From NCBI GenBank assembly GCA_029834535.1, contig JAQMWT010000036.1:1-64000 (forward strand): a stretch of DNA of 64,000 nt, in the 5' to 3' direction. This DNA comes from Chrysophaeum taylorii. Its lineage: Eukaryota; Sar; Pelagophyceae; Pelagomonadales; Pelagomonadaceae. A program made the translations under genes and the position numbers. A model generated the notes under the pieces. The model was not told the DNA's origin. It saw only the letters and a program-made list of their open reading frames with translations, and made no database searches. Within the stretch, counting starts at the first letter, position 1. Each line of letters starts with the position of its first letter. Of the stretch, positions 22,424 to 33,669 are shown in pieces.

Positions 22424-23428
22424 ATGAGCAGGAGCGCGCCGACGAAAATCGAGGCCGTGTTGCTGTACTACGCTATTGGGCAGATCGATGAGCCATCCGA
22501 GTTGGGAGAATGGCTGGCGTCGTTTTCGCGCGAATGTCTCGTTGGACGAGTGCGCGTCTCGCGCGAGGGCGTGAACGCGACCTTGGGCGGGCCGATGGCG
22601 GCGCTCGAAGCGCACATGTTGCGCGCTCGGCGCGAACGTCGGGACGTGTTCGCTGAGACGGAGTTCAACCTGACCCGCGTGGGCGACGAAGAGACGGCGC
22701 GCGTGCGCGACGCGTCGTTGCGTCGCGAGACGGGCTTCGACGCCTACAGATGGCGCGTGGTGGAAGAAATCGTGACGTTTGGAAGGGCGCCGGCAACGAA
22801 GGCGACGTCGATCCGGCGCCTCAAGCGCGACGCGTGGGACGCCGCGTTGGCGAAACCCGAGTCGGTGGTGATCGACGTGAGGAACGGTTACGAAAGCGCG
22901 ATAGGTCGCTTCGAGGGCGCGGCGACGGTCCTCGCGCCAGACATCCGGTCGACCTCCGACTTTGCGTCGTGGCTCGAGTCCGCACCCATTCCCGACGGAG
23001 CACCCGTTTTGGCTTACTGCACCGGCGGCGTGCGTTGCGAACGCGCCGCCGAGCTCATCGCGGCGAGAACGAACAGCGCGGAGGTCGCTATGCTCGACGG
23101 CGGCGTCGTCCGATACCTCGAGCAGGTTGAGCGGGACGGCGACGACGGCTTGTTCTGCGGACGACTGTTTGTCTTCGATCCGCGAGTCTCGGTTCGCGCG
23201 CGGAAGCCCGTCGGCAGCGAGACTGCCGCCGCCGCGAGCGCGTGTGCTGCCTGCGGGTCGGGCCCCGTCCACGACTACTGCAGCGACCGCCGCACGCGCC
23301 GCGCGCGCTGCGAAACGTGCCGCCTCCTCCTCCTCGTTTGCGATCGGTGCTCTACAACTACCGGCGGCGAGACTGGTCGCCGCCGCCGCCCCTTGGCGTG
23401 CACCTCCTGCGCGGCCAGGAGAAGATAG
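22424..23428 (+). CDS. Rhodanese-domain tRNA uridine hydroxylase (TrhO/UPF0176-like)
   Basis: 334 aa, single exon, ATG at 22424. The N-terminal domain (LLYYAIGQID, then GRVRVSREGVNATLGG) matches the UPF0176/TrhO fold, and the central rhodanese domain has VIDVRNGYE and the active-site loop YCTGGVRCE with catalytic Cys. The C-terminus is Cys-rich (CAACG, HDYC, RCETC, CDRC, CTSC), probably a zinc site. Bacterial TrhO makes 5-hydroxyuridine at tRNA position 34; the eukaryotic relative is TSTD2. The inverted repeat begins at codon 153, so the 5' part is single-copy. It converges on the helicase gene with 25 bp between stops. Confidence 0.82.
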   Translation: MSRSAPTKIEAVLLYYAIGQIDEPSELGEWLASFSRECLVGRVRVSREGVNATLGGPMAALEAHMLRARRERRDVFAETEFNLTRVGDEETARVRDASLRRETGFDAYRWRVVEEIVTFGRAPATKATSIRRLKRDAWDAALAKPESVVIDVRNGYESAIGRFEGAATVLAPDIRSTSDFASWLESAPIPDGAPVLAYCTGGVRCERAAELIAARTNSAEVAMLDGGVVRYLEQVERDGDDGLFCGRLFVFDPRVSVRARKPVGSETAAAASACAACGSGPVHDYCSDRRTRRARCETCRLLLLVCDRCSTTTGGETGRRRRPLACTSCAARRR

Positions 23429-23453
23429 ATAGACAGAAACCTACCTTCCTTAT

Positions 23454-25022
23454 CTAGGAAATGAAGGTGTCAGGGTCGTCGAGGATGGGTTTGCCGCGTT
23501 GGCAGGCGGCGACGACCTTGCGGGCGACGGCGAGATTCGTGCCACTGGCGAAGACTGTCGCGTATCCGGAGCGGCCGGCGCGGGCCGTTCGGCCGACGCG
23601 TCGGAGGAACTCGTTCGGGTCGCGGGGCCAGTCGAAGAGGACGACGTGGTCGACCGGGACGGCGCCAAAGTCGACGCCGCGGCTCGCGCGGTCGGTGCAG
23701 ACGAGCACGGTAGGGTCGCGCGTGAGGTCGAGTTGGGGGTCGATGAAGGCGGCGAGCGCGCGCTTCCGGGCGTCCTTCTCCAACGCCGAGTGGTAGGCGT
23801 AGACGGTGCGGAGAGCGCGGCGGCGGTCGGCCCTATACAGGGCGTTCTCGACGCGGCGGCAGCTTTCGATTGTATTACAAAACACCAAGGTCCTCGTCGG
23901 GACCTCGAGCCGGCCCTCGCTCGACGGGCGGCCGAGGCTCAGGCTGTCGAAGAGGGCGCGCTTTTTGAGTTCGAACGTCGGATCGTCGATTCTGTCGATC
24001 GGCTTGGTCACCACGAGGTCGCCCTCGTAGGTCTTTTCGGACTTTCGAAGTCGTTGCTTTGTCGGGGAAGCACGCCCTCGATCATCATCATCCTCATCTA
24101 TCACGAGGTATTCGGAGAGGTCGGCGCGGCGGCGGCTCGACGCCGGCGCCGGCTTCGCGAACGGGTCGCACTCGACGAGCGAAACCTCGAGGCCGAGCGG
24201 GGCCTTGTGCAAGCCCGGGCCCTTGCAGACCACGACGTCCGCAAACTCCTTTCGGAGCTGCGCTTCGACTTGCGTGGGGAGGGTGGCAGTCACGAAGGCG
24301 AAGCGGGCCGAAGAGGAAAGCGTCGAGTCGTCGCCAAAGATCGGTCTCAACATCGCGCCCCCGTCCGCGATCGCCAGCACGTCCACCTCGTCGAGGACCA
24401 CGTCGCTCGCGCGCGAAAGGCTGACGGCGCCGCTCTTTATTAACTTGGCGAGCCGCCCCGGCGTCGCGATCAGGACGTCGCAGCCGCCGCCGCGCCGCAA
24501 CGCGCGCGCCGCGCTCCGCGCGTCGGCGTCGCCCGTCGCGCATCGGATTCGTAGCGGCATCCCGCCCCCACTCACTGCACGTCCCACGCCCGCCACTTGT
24601 GCCACGAGCTCCGACGTCGGGGCAAGCACGATTGCGCGCGGCAGGGCGGTCCCCTTTGGCGCCTCGGCGAGGCGCGGCCCCTCGCGCTCCTCGGCCCGGA
24701 GCCGCTGCGCGAGCGGAAGCAGATATGCCAGCGTCTTCCCCGAGCCCGTCTGGTCGGCGATGATGCAGTGCTCGCCCCGTGCCATCGCCCCGAACGCGAT
24801 TGCCTGGATCTTGGTAGGTCGGTCGCCACCGCACGCCCGAGCGCACCTCGTCGTCTCCTCCAAAGCCCCCAGCTCCTCCCATTGCTTCGCGCTCAGGTAC
24901 GACGACTCGCGCGCCATCATCGACACCGACGACATCTCGCGCCGCCTTGCGCATCGCTGGTGGAGGACCACCAGCGGCGACACCTCGCTCATCACGAGCA
25001 AGACGACGATGAACCGCCTCAT
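23454..25022 (-). CDS. DEAD-box RNA helicase, organelle-targeted
   Basis: 522 aa, single exon. Motifs in order: Q motif RPTKIQ, motif [10 protein letters not shown], Ia LAPTSEL, Ib TPGRL, motif II DEVD (a variant of DEAD), motif III TAT, then the C-terminal RecA domain with [22 protein letters not shown] (motif V) and RRVGRTARAGR (motif VI). The N-terminus ([19 protein letters not shown]) looks like a cleavable signal, so an organelle role in RNA unwinding or ribosome assembly is inferred. Starts 96 bp from the divergent heme oxygenase. This is the intact copy; its left-arm twin is broken. Confidence 0.88.
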   Translation of the reverse strand: MRRFIVVLLVMSEVSPLVVLHQRCARRREMSSVSMMARESSYLSAKQWEELGALEETTRCARACGGDRPTKIQAIAFGAMARGEHCIIADQTGSGKTLAYLLPLAQRLRAEEREGPRLAEAPKGTALPRAIVLAPTSELVAQVAGVGRAVSGGGMPLRIRCATGDADARSAARALRRGGGCDVLIATPGRLAKLIKSGAVSLSRASDVVLDEVDVLAIADGGAMLRPIFGDDSTLSSSARFAFVTATLPTQVEAQLRKEFADVVVCKGPGLHKAPLGLEVSLVECDPFAKPAPASSRRRADLSEYLVIDEDDDDRGRASPTKQRLRKSEKTYEGDLVVTKPIDRIDDPTFELKKRALFDSLSLGRPSSEGRLEVPTRTLVFCNTIESCRRVENALYRADRRRALRTVYAYHSALEKDARKRALAAFIDPQLDLTRDPTVLVCTDRASRGVDFGAVPVDHVVLFDWPRDPNEFLRRVGRTARAGRSGYATVFASGTNLAVARKVVAACQRGKPILDDPDTFIS

Positions 25023-25118
25023 TCTTAGCTTGAAGTGCTTGTAGGGTAAGCATGGTACTACTCAAGCTACCCAGAAAAAGAGCTTCTGTCTGAGCTGGCA
25101 TCAACGACGTTGCGTGTG
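25023..25118. promoter_or_regulatory. Short divergent promoter region between helicase and heme oxygenase
   Basis: Only 96 bp separate the start codons of two divergent genes, so both promoters must lie here or overlap the genes. No TATA box is evident. The equivalent interval in the left arm is 12070-12162. Inferred from gene spacing only. Confidence 0.4.
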
Positions 25119-25898
25119 ATGTGCATGTGGGTGGTCGTGGTGACCAGTCTGTGTCATGGCGTGTTTGCACTTCAACCGAGTCCGGCGAAGGTGGGGTCGA
25201 ATCCGAGGGAGAGTGGTCTCGCACTCGCCCTCGACGACGGCACGCGCAAGGTGCACAGCGTGGCCGAGAACACGCAATTTGTGACGGGGTTCTTCAAGGG
25301 CCTTGCAAAGCGAAGCTCGTTCGCCCGATTGACCGCCAACCTCTACTTTGTGTACGAGGCGATGGAGCGAGCGCTCGACCAGAGCGCGACTCCGAATGCC
25401 CGGGCGTTGGATTTCGAGGAGTTACGACGCGTCCCCAGCCTCGAGGCCGACATGCGGTTTTATTTTGGCGACGACTGGCGTCGGCGCGTGACGCCGTCGC
25501 CAGCGGCACGCGCCTACTGCGACCGCATCGAGGAGGTCAAAGACTCGGATCTGCTAATCGGTCATTTGTATTCGCGATACCTCGGCGACCTCTTTGGCGG
25601 ACAGATGATGTCCGGCATGGCCTCCAAGTCGCTCGGGCTCGCCGACGACGGCCTCGCCTTTTATTCATTCGCCGACATCCCAGACACGCGCGCCTTCATC
25701 GACCGCTGGTACTCGGGCCTCAATGAGCTCGGCAGCGAGATGACGTCTGCGCAGCACCAGGCCATTGTTGACGAAGCGAACGTCGTCTTCCGCCTTAACA
25801 TCGACGTCTTTAACGAACTCGAAGGCAACGCCTTCCGGGCAGCTCTCGACCTCGCACTCAAATCCCTCCTTCCTAAGCAGCTGGTAGGGCGTTCGTAG
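25119..25898 (+). CDS. HO1: Plastid heme oxygenase
   Basis: 259 aa, single exon, start at ATG 25119. It opens heme to biliverdin, the first step to plastid bilins. The N-terminus is a hydrophobic signal ([18 protein letters not shown]) with a phenylalanine at the expected cleavage motif for complex-plastid import. The proximal heme-ligand region is [18 protein letters not shown], and the family signature is [18 protein letters not shown]. The distal-helix region and the C-terminal [17 protein letters not shown] also fit. It keeps the IGH residues missing from the left copy. Confidence 0.92.
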   Translation: MCMWVVVVTSLCHGVFALQPSPAKVGSNPRESGLALALDDGTRKVHSVAENTQFVTGFFKGLAKRSSFARLTANLYFVYEAMERALDQSATPNARALDFEELRRVPSLEADMRFYFGDDWRRRVTPSPAARAYCDRIEEVKDSDLLIGHLYSRYLGDLFGGQMMSGMASKSLGLADDGLAFYSFADIPDTRAFIDRWYSGLNELGSEMTSAQHQAIVDEANVVFRLNIDVFNELEGNAFRAALDLALKSLLPKQLVGRS

Positions 25899-26378
25899 TT
25901 CTATGCGGACAAAGTAACCACCACCACCACCACCTTAGGGTTGCATGGTTATAGTGTTCTTCTTAAGATTACGTTCACACAGACAGGTGTGCGGTGCGGA
26001 GGGCCGAGATAAAAAATTGAAAAAGGCCGGAAGGAGGACGAGGGGAGCAGGTTGTGTTCGCAGCAGGGTTATGATGGATGGATGGATAGATAGATGGATA
26101 GATAGATTAGGGGATAGATGGATGGATGGATGGATGGTGGTGGTGGAGTCGCCGACCCGGAGGCGCCGTCTCTGCGAAGGAAGGGGGGGGGGGAGTGCGG
26201 GGGGCGCTGTCGCGCAATGTCCTGCGGTGACCACGTGCGGTCACGCGGAGGGAGGGGACGTCGGCGGCGCGCCAAAACATGGGGTCGCGCGGCCGACCAA
26301 AGACCCCCGGTCGGTCGGTCGGTCGGTCGGTCGGTCGGGGAGACGCCGCTGGTGATGAAGATATAGCGAGCGAGCGTC
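25899..26378. other. Convergent intergenic with tetranucleotide repeats (right)
   Basis: Mirror of 10811-11295. Contains a GATG/GATA microsatellite (about 26070-26142), interrupted by TTAGGGG near 26107, and a GGTC microsatellite (about 26310-26338). A perfect CCACGTGCGGTCACGCGG-like GC-rich stretch sits between. No gene. Confidence 0.7.
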
Positions 26379-29300
26379 CTAAAAGATTTCATCGGGTTTG
26401 CCCTCGTACATGGCGGCGACGAGGGGGGGCGGAGCGAGGTCGTCGTTGTTATCGTCGTCGGATTGATAGTCGTAGTCGAGGTCCTTCGAGCAGGAGCGCG
26501 AGACGGATCGGGTGACGGCGGGGCGGCGGCGGGACTCGCCCCAGGGGGGGCTGCGGAGGGTGCGTCCGGTGTAGGTTGCCTCGACGCGGTCGACGAGGAG
26601 TTCGACGGCGGGGGGATCGACGCGAGCGACGTAGAGCGCGAGAGTGCGGAGAATGGCGAGGTGGACGCGGAGGGTTCGGGGGGCGTTGTGGTCACCGCGG
26701 CAGACGACGAGGCGCACGGGCGCAGGGGCGTCGCGGGGCTTGCGGCGGCGCTCGGCGTGGCCCATGACGTAGCGACCGACGAGGGACTCGGCGTGAGAGA
26801 GAGGGGTTATGGCGTCATCCTCGCTCGCCACGCACAAAAAGGGCACGCTGCAGAAGCCGAGATTCTCGGCGGCGCGACCGGCGCGGAGGCAACGCACGTC
26901 GAATTTGGCCTGCTCGGCGATCTTGGCGCTGACGGCGACGACGAGCGGCGCCTCGACAGCCGAGGCGACCTGGCCGGCCAGCCAGGCCGACGGCGAGAAG
27001 GGGCCGAGCTCTCGTCGTCTGCGCGGCGCGCGGCGCCGTGGCCGGAGTGGCGGAAGCAGGTAATCGTCGGCCGACGCGACGCCGCTCTCGGCGTCCTCGA
27101 TAAGGTAGGCGAGGCGCGCCTTGTCGTTCTTGTCCCGCTGTTTCCGGTTGCGCCGTCGCGACTCGGGCGACGAGCGCGCCTTCTTGGCAGTCGACGAGCG
27201 TCGTTGTTGCTGCTGTGGTTGTTGTTGTTGTTGTTTTGGGGGCACGTCATCGAAGGTGCGGCGGAGGCGGCGCTTGCTGGCGTGCGGGTCCGAGGGCGAG
27301 AGCGCCCATTCGGGGGCAGCTTCTTCTTCTTCGTCGTCGCCCCCCCCGATGCCGCCGCCACCACCGTCTTCTTCTTCGTCGTCGTCGTCGTCGTCGAGAT
27401 CGCCGTGCATGTCCGAATCGTCGGTCGAGGACGCGTCGAACTGGGAGCGCGCGTTATCGTCCGGGGCGCTCGAGGCGCCCGAGTTATTGTCTTTGCCGTT
27501 GGCGCGGAGGAAGCGCATAGGCCCGTCGACGCCGAGGGCCGCGAGGGCCGAGCGGTCGACGAGGTCCGAGCAGAGGGCAGAAAGAGACTCGAAGGGGGAA
27601 TCCGCGATGACGCAACAGGTGTCGAGGTCGCGCTCGCCGGCCGTAAGAATGGAGGCGACCGCGCCCATGCTGCGGCCCCACAAGGCGACGCGCGAGACGC
27701 CCGTGTTTTTTAGGTGAGTGGCGACGGCGGCGACGTCGCGGGACTCGCGGAGGCCGAGGGAGACGCCATCGCCGGCCGAGCTGCCGGATCCGGCGAAGTC
27801 GAGCGCGCACAAGGCGACGCCCGCGAGCGCGCAGACCTTGAGGGCGTGGAGCGCCTCGGCGCGACAGCTCGAGTTTCCGTGGGCGTAAATGACGCAGGCG
27901 GGCTGCGTGTCGTCGACGACCGTCCGCGCGGGGGCCCAGTAGGCGCACTGCATGTCGCTTCCAGCAGGGTTCTTCACAATGAAGTCGACGCGCGTCCACG
28001 TCTGCGCGGTGACGTCGCCCGTCGCCGACGTCGCCTCGATGTCAAAGACGCGCGGGCCGAGGGCCTTGACAGGGGCGCGCCAGCGCGGCGGCCGCATGAC
28101 AGCCCTCGCAAGCGCATCGACGATCCCGAGCGACTCCATGATCGGCGACGCCGAGTGCGCGTCGAACCCGAGGACGTTGTCGAGGACGTTCGGCGCGTCG
28201 CGGTTGCCTTCTTCGTCGTCGTCGTCGTCCACCTCGTCGTCGTCGAGGTTACCGAGTCGGGTTTGGTTTTGGCTTTGCTGTTTTGTTGTTGATGTTGTCT
28301 TCATCTTCTTCTTCACGTCCTCCTCGTCAGAGAGGGAAATCGTGTCCTCGAATCTGACCTTGCTACTCGAGCGTCGCGGCACGGGCGAGGCCTCCGAGTC
28401 GAAATCGGTCGAGTCCTCCGAGAGGTCCGAGTCGTCGACGTGGCAGAGGCTGGACCAAAAGTGCATTAATTCGTCGAGGTCGTCGAAGGAGAGGCGGGCC
28501 CCCGGGTGGCGGCCGCACTGGCGGAACTCGGCCCGGTCGCGCGCAACCACCTGGGAGACGCCCGAGTCGTCGTCGACTTCAAGGAGTTCGCCGGACCGCG
28601 CGGACAGAGCACGATCTGGCGGCGGCGCGCGTCGAGGGTTGCGTCGACGAGGCTCAGGTCGTACTCGTCCTCGACCAGGGGCCGCCAGGTGGGGGCGACC
28701 GAGACGGTCGCGTCCTTGCGCAGCTCGACCCGGCACCGCGACCACGCGCCCGGCTCGTCGTCCGAGCCTCCGTCGAGCTCCGCCTCGTTGAACGCGTGCG
28801 GCCGGAACCGCGTCGCACCGCTCCGCACCACGACGGCGGGCGGCCAGCGTCGTCGCTTGTGGCGTCGGGGGCTCATCTCCGACACGCGCGGCATGCCCTT
28901 CCAGTGCTGCAGCCACCGCAGCACCTGGCCAAAGTCGAGGCGCTCCTCGAGGTCGCGACCGAACGCGACGCGACAAATTTCGTCGCATCGTTCGCGGTCG
29001 TCGTCGTCGTCGTCGCACTCGAACACGTCGTTCGACAGCACGGCGCGCACGAGCTGCCGCGCACCGTCGCACCGCAGCCTCTTGGCCCGGTACCGCTTGG
29101 AGCTTGCCGGCGTTCCAAACACGTCGTCCGCCTCGGCGCATCGATCGAACGCGAACGCCGCGACCTCGAGCCGCGCGCGATCGTTCCCCTTGCCCCGCCA
29201 AATGCGTGTCGACGCGGCGCGCTGCTGCGGACTACGAGGGGCCGTCACGAGCTGCCGCGACGCGAACAGGACGGCGCACGGCGCGTCGTTCGGCGCGGCG

Positions 29301-29650
29301 ACGACGATGTCCACCTTCTCCTTGGGCGGCGGCGGAGGCGGCGCCACTTCCTCCTCCTCCTCCTCCTCGTATTCCTCGATCCGCTGCCGCCGCTCGGGGG
29401 ACGCGCGCCAACCGCGGGCCGACGCCACCGACGACGTCACGGGCACGGTCGCGACGAGAGTCTTCATCGCCGACGCTGTCGCCTGCAAGCGCTGCGCGAC
29501 CCATGGCTTTCGTCCTACGGGCTTCGGGTCCGTCTTGCCGCGCCACCCCGTGAACGACCGCAGTATCGACGCCGCTGATAAGCTCCGCGCATCGACCATC
29601 CGCGGACGCGACCCGGGCGTGGGCGGGACGAAGCCGTCATTGGAGGCCAT
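26379..29650 (-). CDS. Long alpha/beta hydrolase with acidic insertions (right copy, one frameshift)
   Basis: Same gene as 7540-10810. Here one G is missing near 28591 (after the codons for LCPRGP), breaking the frame at about residue 353, while the catalytic and C-terminal parts (YAHGNSS, GRSMGA, then [18 protein letters not shown] with the likely acid Asp, and CRGDHNAP with the likely catalytic His) are continuous to the stop. Because each arm is broken at a different homopolymer, the underlying gene is probably intact in the organism and encodes about 1,090 aa with Ser-Asp-His triad. Low-complexity Asp, Glu, Gln and Pro runs flank the core. Substrate unknown. Confidence 0.82.
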
Positions 29651-30405
29651 GATGAGGCAGGAAACTTCGCGAAAACCTTAAAGCTTGGAACTGTGTGGAG
29701 GGGCACAACCTGACGTAAAAATTCTCAGCATGTTAGAGATATCCCCGGGCAGTTTCACTTATTTGCCCTTTCGAACAATTAACACTGTTCGCGCAAGTAG
29801 GGTAAAAGCCCTGAAAGCTGGGCGCGGTGGGAAGTCGACACCACCAGACCACACCGCCTTCCCTATTTGACTACTACTTTATTAAAAATCTCGTCCGACA
29901 GAAAACCACGCTCGAACCACTCACGACGACGTTTTTTTTCCGGAGGGGGGCTCGTGAAAGAATGCGGGCTCTCTCGCCGCCGCCGCGACCCCGGCGCCAT
30001 ATTTCTCATCTCGGAACTAAATAAGAGCATACTCACCACCACACTACTATACTATTCTATACTATACTATACTATACTATACTGTGGGAAAAGGCAGAAA
30101 GAAACTCATCGAGCGTGCTTTTGGTATTGTGCGCACAGCACTTCGCGCGCCCACAGTCTCCTGCGATCCGAGAGAGAAAGAGAGAGAGGTCGCACGCGAC
30201 ACCCCTCGCCCATACACCCGCCGGACATTGTTGTTCTGCACTTTGCAATACTATGTCCCCGCGATGTTCCTTTCAGACAGACGGGAGCCACCAGCGTCAA
30301 ACCACCTCAGATGGTGCTGGTCCTTGATAATCGAAAAGTCTCGTTTCAATCGTGGCGCTTCGCAGGCACTGGTGCTATGCCGCGTACAACAACATGGTGC
30401 AGGCA
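29651..30405. other. Intergenic with TATAC microsatellite (right)
   Basis: Mirror of 6782-7539. A microsatellite of TATAC units lies at about 30047-30082, with a GA-rich tract near 30168-30186. No gene supported. Confidence 0.6.
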
Positions 30406-30793
30406 TCATGCCTTGTGTGAGGGCTTTCGACCGCTGCGTTTCTTGGGTTTCGCGTCGTCTTGCCTCTTCATCTGCTTGACCTTCTCCAAGATCGGCGAGT
30501 GCTTGAGCAAGTCCGGTAGGACCATAAACTTGATCTGCGACCCTCGAATGTAAACGTTTTCCATCTTAGAGACCCGACCGTTGCGAGCCGTCATGACGAC
30601 GTCGGTGATGAGACAGTTCATCGTCTCCTCGGTTTCCTCGAGGTGGCCGCGGTAGATTTCGCCGTTACGCAGCTCCACCGTCACCTGCGTCGTCTAGTCA
30701 CCGTCGCGCTCTCCACTATCGACGCACCATGTGTCCTTCGCCCTCGTACAACAATTTGATCGGGACACCAACGTTTTTGGCAGCCGTCGCCAT
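30406..30793 (-). CDS. SNRPD3: Small nuclear ribonucleoprotein SmD3 (right copy)
   Basis: Second intact copy of the SmD3 gene: exon 1 at 30793-30728, exon 2 at 30684-30406, 43 bp intron. Coding sequence reads the same as the left copy, so both arms can express it. Spliceosome core protein, nuclear and cytosolic assembly with the other six Sm proteins. Confidence 0.93.
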
Positions 30794-32604
30794 CGAGCGC
30801 GATGGCGAACAACGTCGAGGGTTACTGTGACGTTAGTAGTTTAAAGTTCACAGCTTTGGTGGGGGGGATGCGAGCAGGGTGCGGACGTATGCGGGTTGTA
30901 GTTCACGTCGATGATTTTTAAAGGTCGACAGCAAAGGCGGTGTGCGATGAGGGACGAGGGCTGCCACGTTATCATGAAGGGGGTGTTGACAGGGGGGCAT
31001 GGTTGAAGATGGTGGCCCTAATGTGCGGCGAATACCGACGAGACATTGTCGCGCTTGGTGCTCTCCATGGCCACCTGCTTCTCGGGCGAGCGCTATGAAA
31101 GCCGACCTCGATGCCAGTTTCGGGCCGAGATACTTCGCCGCACGGTCGCCGTACCCGAGGCTTGACCGCAATTCCCGGCGGCGCGACGCGGTTTGCCACG
31201 CTCGCCCTCCTCGACTGCTTGCGCTGAATCAGCCGCTGGCGCTTGCACCTGTTGTTGTTCTCGAGGATGGTGCCTCAGTCGTGGTTCCTGAGGTACGTCT
31301 CGAGCGCGTCGAGCACATCCTCCTTCGTCCGGGGTTGCGGCGCCGCTCCTCGTCGTCGTCCATTTCTACGGGGGCTTGGACATTTTCGGCGCTTCGTCTA
31401 CCAATACTCAGCGGCTATTACAGCGGCTGTTACGCCCGCGGACGTGATTAAGGATGTGGGCTTTATTGCGCACGTCGCATTCTGCTCCCTCGGGTCGCGG
31501 AAGAGCGCTCATGCGTCCCGATCGACGTCCTCGCCTCGGCCTTTTTTGCGCATACGCGCCATTTTCGTGGCTGGCTCGTGCGCGGCGCAGGCCGATACCC
31601 TCGGCCTTGCCGCGATCGACCACCACGTGCATGCAGACGAGGCACTTTTTCCGGATCAATCGCGCCGAAGATGTCGCAGTCGTTGACGTTCAAGCAGCCA
31701 TCGCCGTCGTTCTCCGGCGGTGGTTGTTCGCGGGGCCGGGGGTACATGGTTGTCTGGAGCTGCGGACGCCCCAACTAGGGACGTTAATTGCTCCACGAGC
31801 GACTGGTGCTCGCGCAACAATGTTCTCGCGGCAGCTCGAGGAAGCACAGACTCGTCGGCAGTGGAGTGCTCGGGCTCGTCCTCCAAAATGGCAGGTATGT
31901 CTTCGGGGATGTCAGCCGCGGCTCGTCTTCGACTGCATGCCCGTCGCCACTCATTTGGTCGCCGCTCTCGTGCCCAACGCGACAACAACGATCTCTCCGA
32001 TGACCGACCTGAACCGGATGCCAATGCCATTCGTCCACAGAAATTTTGCATAGTCCGCGCATGATTCGGGAACTTTACGCCTTGCGGAGATCATACATGT
32101 TGTTGACGCCAACGGCCGGCTTCGAGTCCAAGTCCACGTCGATCTCCAGTCTTTCACCGAGAAGCCTAAGCCCTCTAGGACGATGGTGTTCGTAATGGGC
32201 ATGACGCTGTCTCCGTGCCCTCGCATCAGCGGGAAGAGGGTGCTCGGGTCGTACGTATTGACGGTGACCACCGGTCGGTGGCCGGATCGTCGGCACGGCC
32301 GTTGCACGAATTTGTTGTTGCGCAACGACACTAGAAAACTCGGTAATGTCGAGCGTCGCCCTTATTTTTGACGAAACGTCTAGCAAGCGCTGGAGTTCTT
32401 CTTTTTTCGGCCGCTAACCTTGCCGTGTGTTTTCTTCTCGTCGCGGTTCGCGAACTTCGTGGAATGTTCGATCGCCTACAGCTTGAAGACAAATTTCTGG
32501 AGGGGCAAAAGGGCGACGTGCCCGTAGTCGCGCTTGTCGGGGTCTCACGATGCCTGCCCGTTATTCTTACGCATCAGCCAACATTTGCGCCGCCTGCTCA
32601 TAGC

Positions 32605-33378
32605 TCACGAGTTGTCACCAATGAGCTTCATCGGCACGTCGTAGGGGCTCGGCGAGTCCCTCTCCCCTATTTTTTTTGGTGGGTTGGCAGCCAGGCTGAC
32701 CTCATCCCACCCACGAGCGTCATGGCCCAGTGCTTCTCGCGTGTTGCTGCTGGTCGAGGCATTCTCGTTCACCTTGGTCCATTTGTGTTGGATGAGGCTT
32801 GGGCGCGTCATGGACCGAAAGTGCGCGACGCCCTCGTGGCAGTCGTTCTGGGCGATAGTGTGCTTCTTGTTCTGCGCTAGACAGACGACGACCTCGGTGA
32901 CGATCGGGTCGAAGCTCATTCTCGCTTCCGCGGCGCACTTCCTGAGCGCGTCGAAGGTCATTGGGTTCGTGTCAACGACTATTTTGATGTTCTCGACCAG
33001 GTCCTGGGATATGGACCAGCGACCCCGAGCACCATTGATGCTGTTGCCGTCGTACGCGCCGTCGAGAGGATTGCGCGTCCGGACATATCCGAGCGGTGCG
33101 GAGTACTTCGACCGGTCGATGTCAACATCCGCTAGCACGTCGTAAGCGAGGGCGTGCGTGCTGGTATTTCGCCACAAGTGCGAGAGGTACACGAAGCCTG
33201 ACAATTCGCGTCGCCAGACGTCGATCATCGAGTGCACGTTCCCTAGGTTGTACTCGAAGACGGGCCCGCTTTCGCGATAGTGTGACGACAGGAAGTCAAT
33301 GTGCGTCCGCGTCACGTACGTTGCGTGCCAGGCCTCGTAACGCTCGCTTTGGGCGTTTCGTGTGCCAGCCCCAATCAC
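32605..33378 (-). CDS. Unrecognised 257-codon open frame (right copy)
   Basis: Identical in length to the left-arm frame at 3805-4578. No ATG at the 5' end and no family recognised. Its first 25 residues superficially recall the opening of group IV decarboxylases (YNLGNVHSMIDVWRREL), but no downstream motif of that family follows. Kept as a candidate only. Confidence 0.25.
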   Translation of the reverse strand: MIGAGTRNAQSERYEAWHATYVTRTHIDFLSSHYRESGPVFEYNLGNVHSMIDVWRRELSGFVYLSHLWRNTSTHALAYDVLADVDIDRSKYSAPLGYVRTRNPLDGAYDGNSINGARGRWSISQDLVENIKIVVDTNPMTFDALRKCAAEARMSFDPIVTEVVVCLAQNKKHTIAQNDCHEGVAHFRSMTRPSLIQHKWTKVNENASTSSNTREALGHDARGWDEVSLAANPPKKIGERDSPSPYDVPMKLIGDNS

Positions 33379-33669
33379 ACGAAGTGGTGGGCATATGATG
33401 CGACTTTACTTTCTGGCTTGGGTCTTCTCCATCCGACACCGACGGACTCGAACCTGTAGGGAGGCTGCCTCCCTCGACATGGGTTCAAGGGCGCCCTTCG
33501 CCCTCGGCAACTGGAGATCTTGACCGGCGCCCGTCGCGCCGCTTTTTGATGCCTAAGCGAGGAGCTGCGATGGTAGACGGTGATTACGATCGTGGTCAAT
33601 AAGCGCGGGTGTTCGCAACGGGGATAGATTTGTCTCGAGGGCGCTTTTCATGCCCTCGATTTTCCTTCT

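Larger units (their letters stand above)
14281..22879. other. Unique spacer between the inverted arms
   Basis: This 8.6 kb is not repeated in the window. It encodes six genes with normal-looking frames and tiny introns, including two plastid-targeted proteins and a mitochondrial complex I subunit, so it is ordinary nuclear gene space and not a mobile element. The first bases of the right-hand rhodanese gene (22424-22879) also belong to it. Confidence 0.9.
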
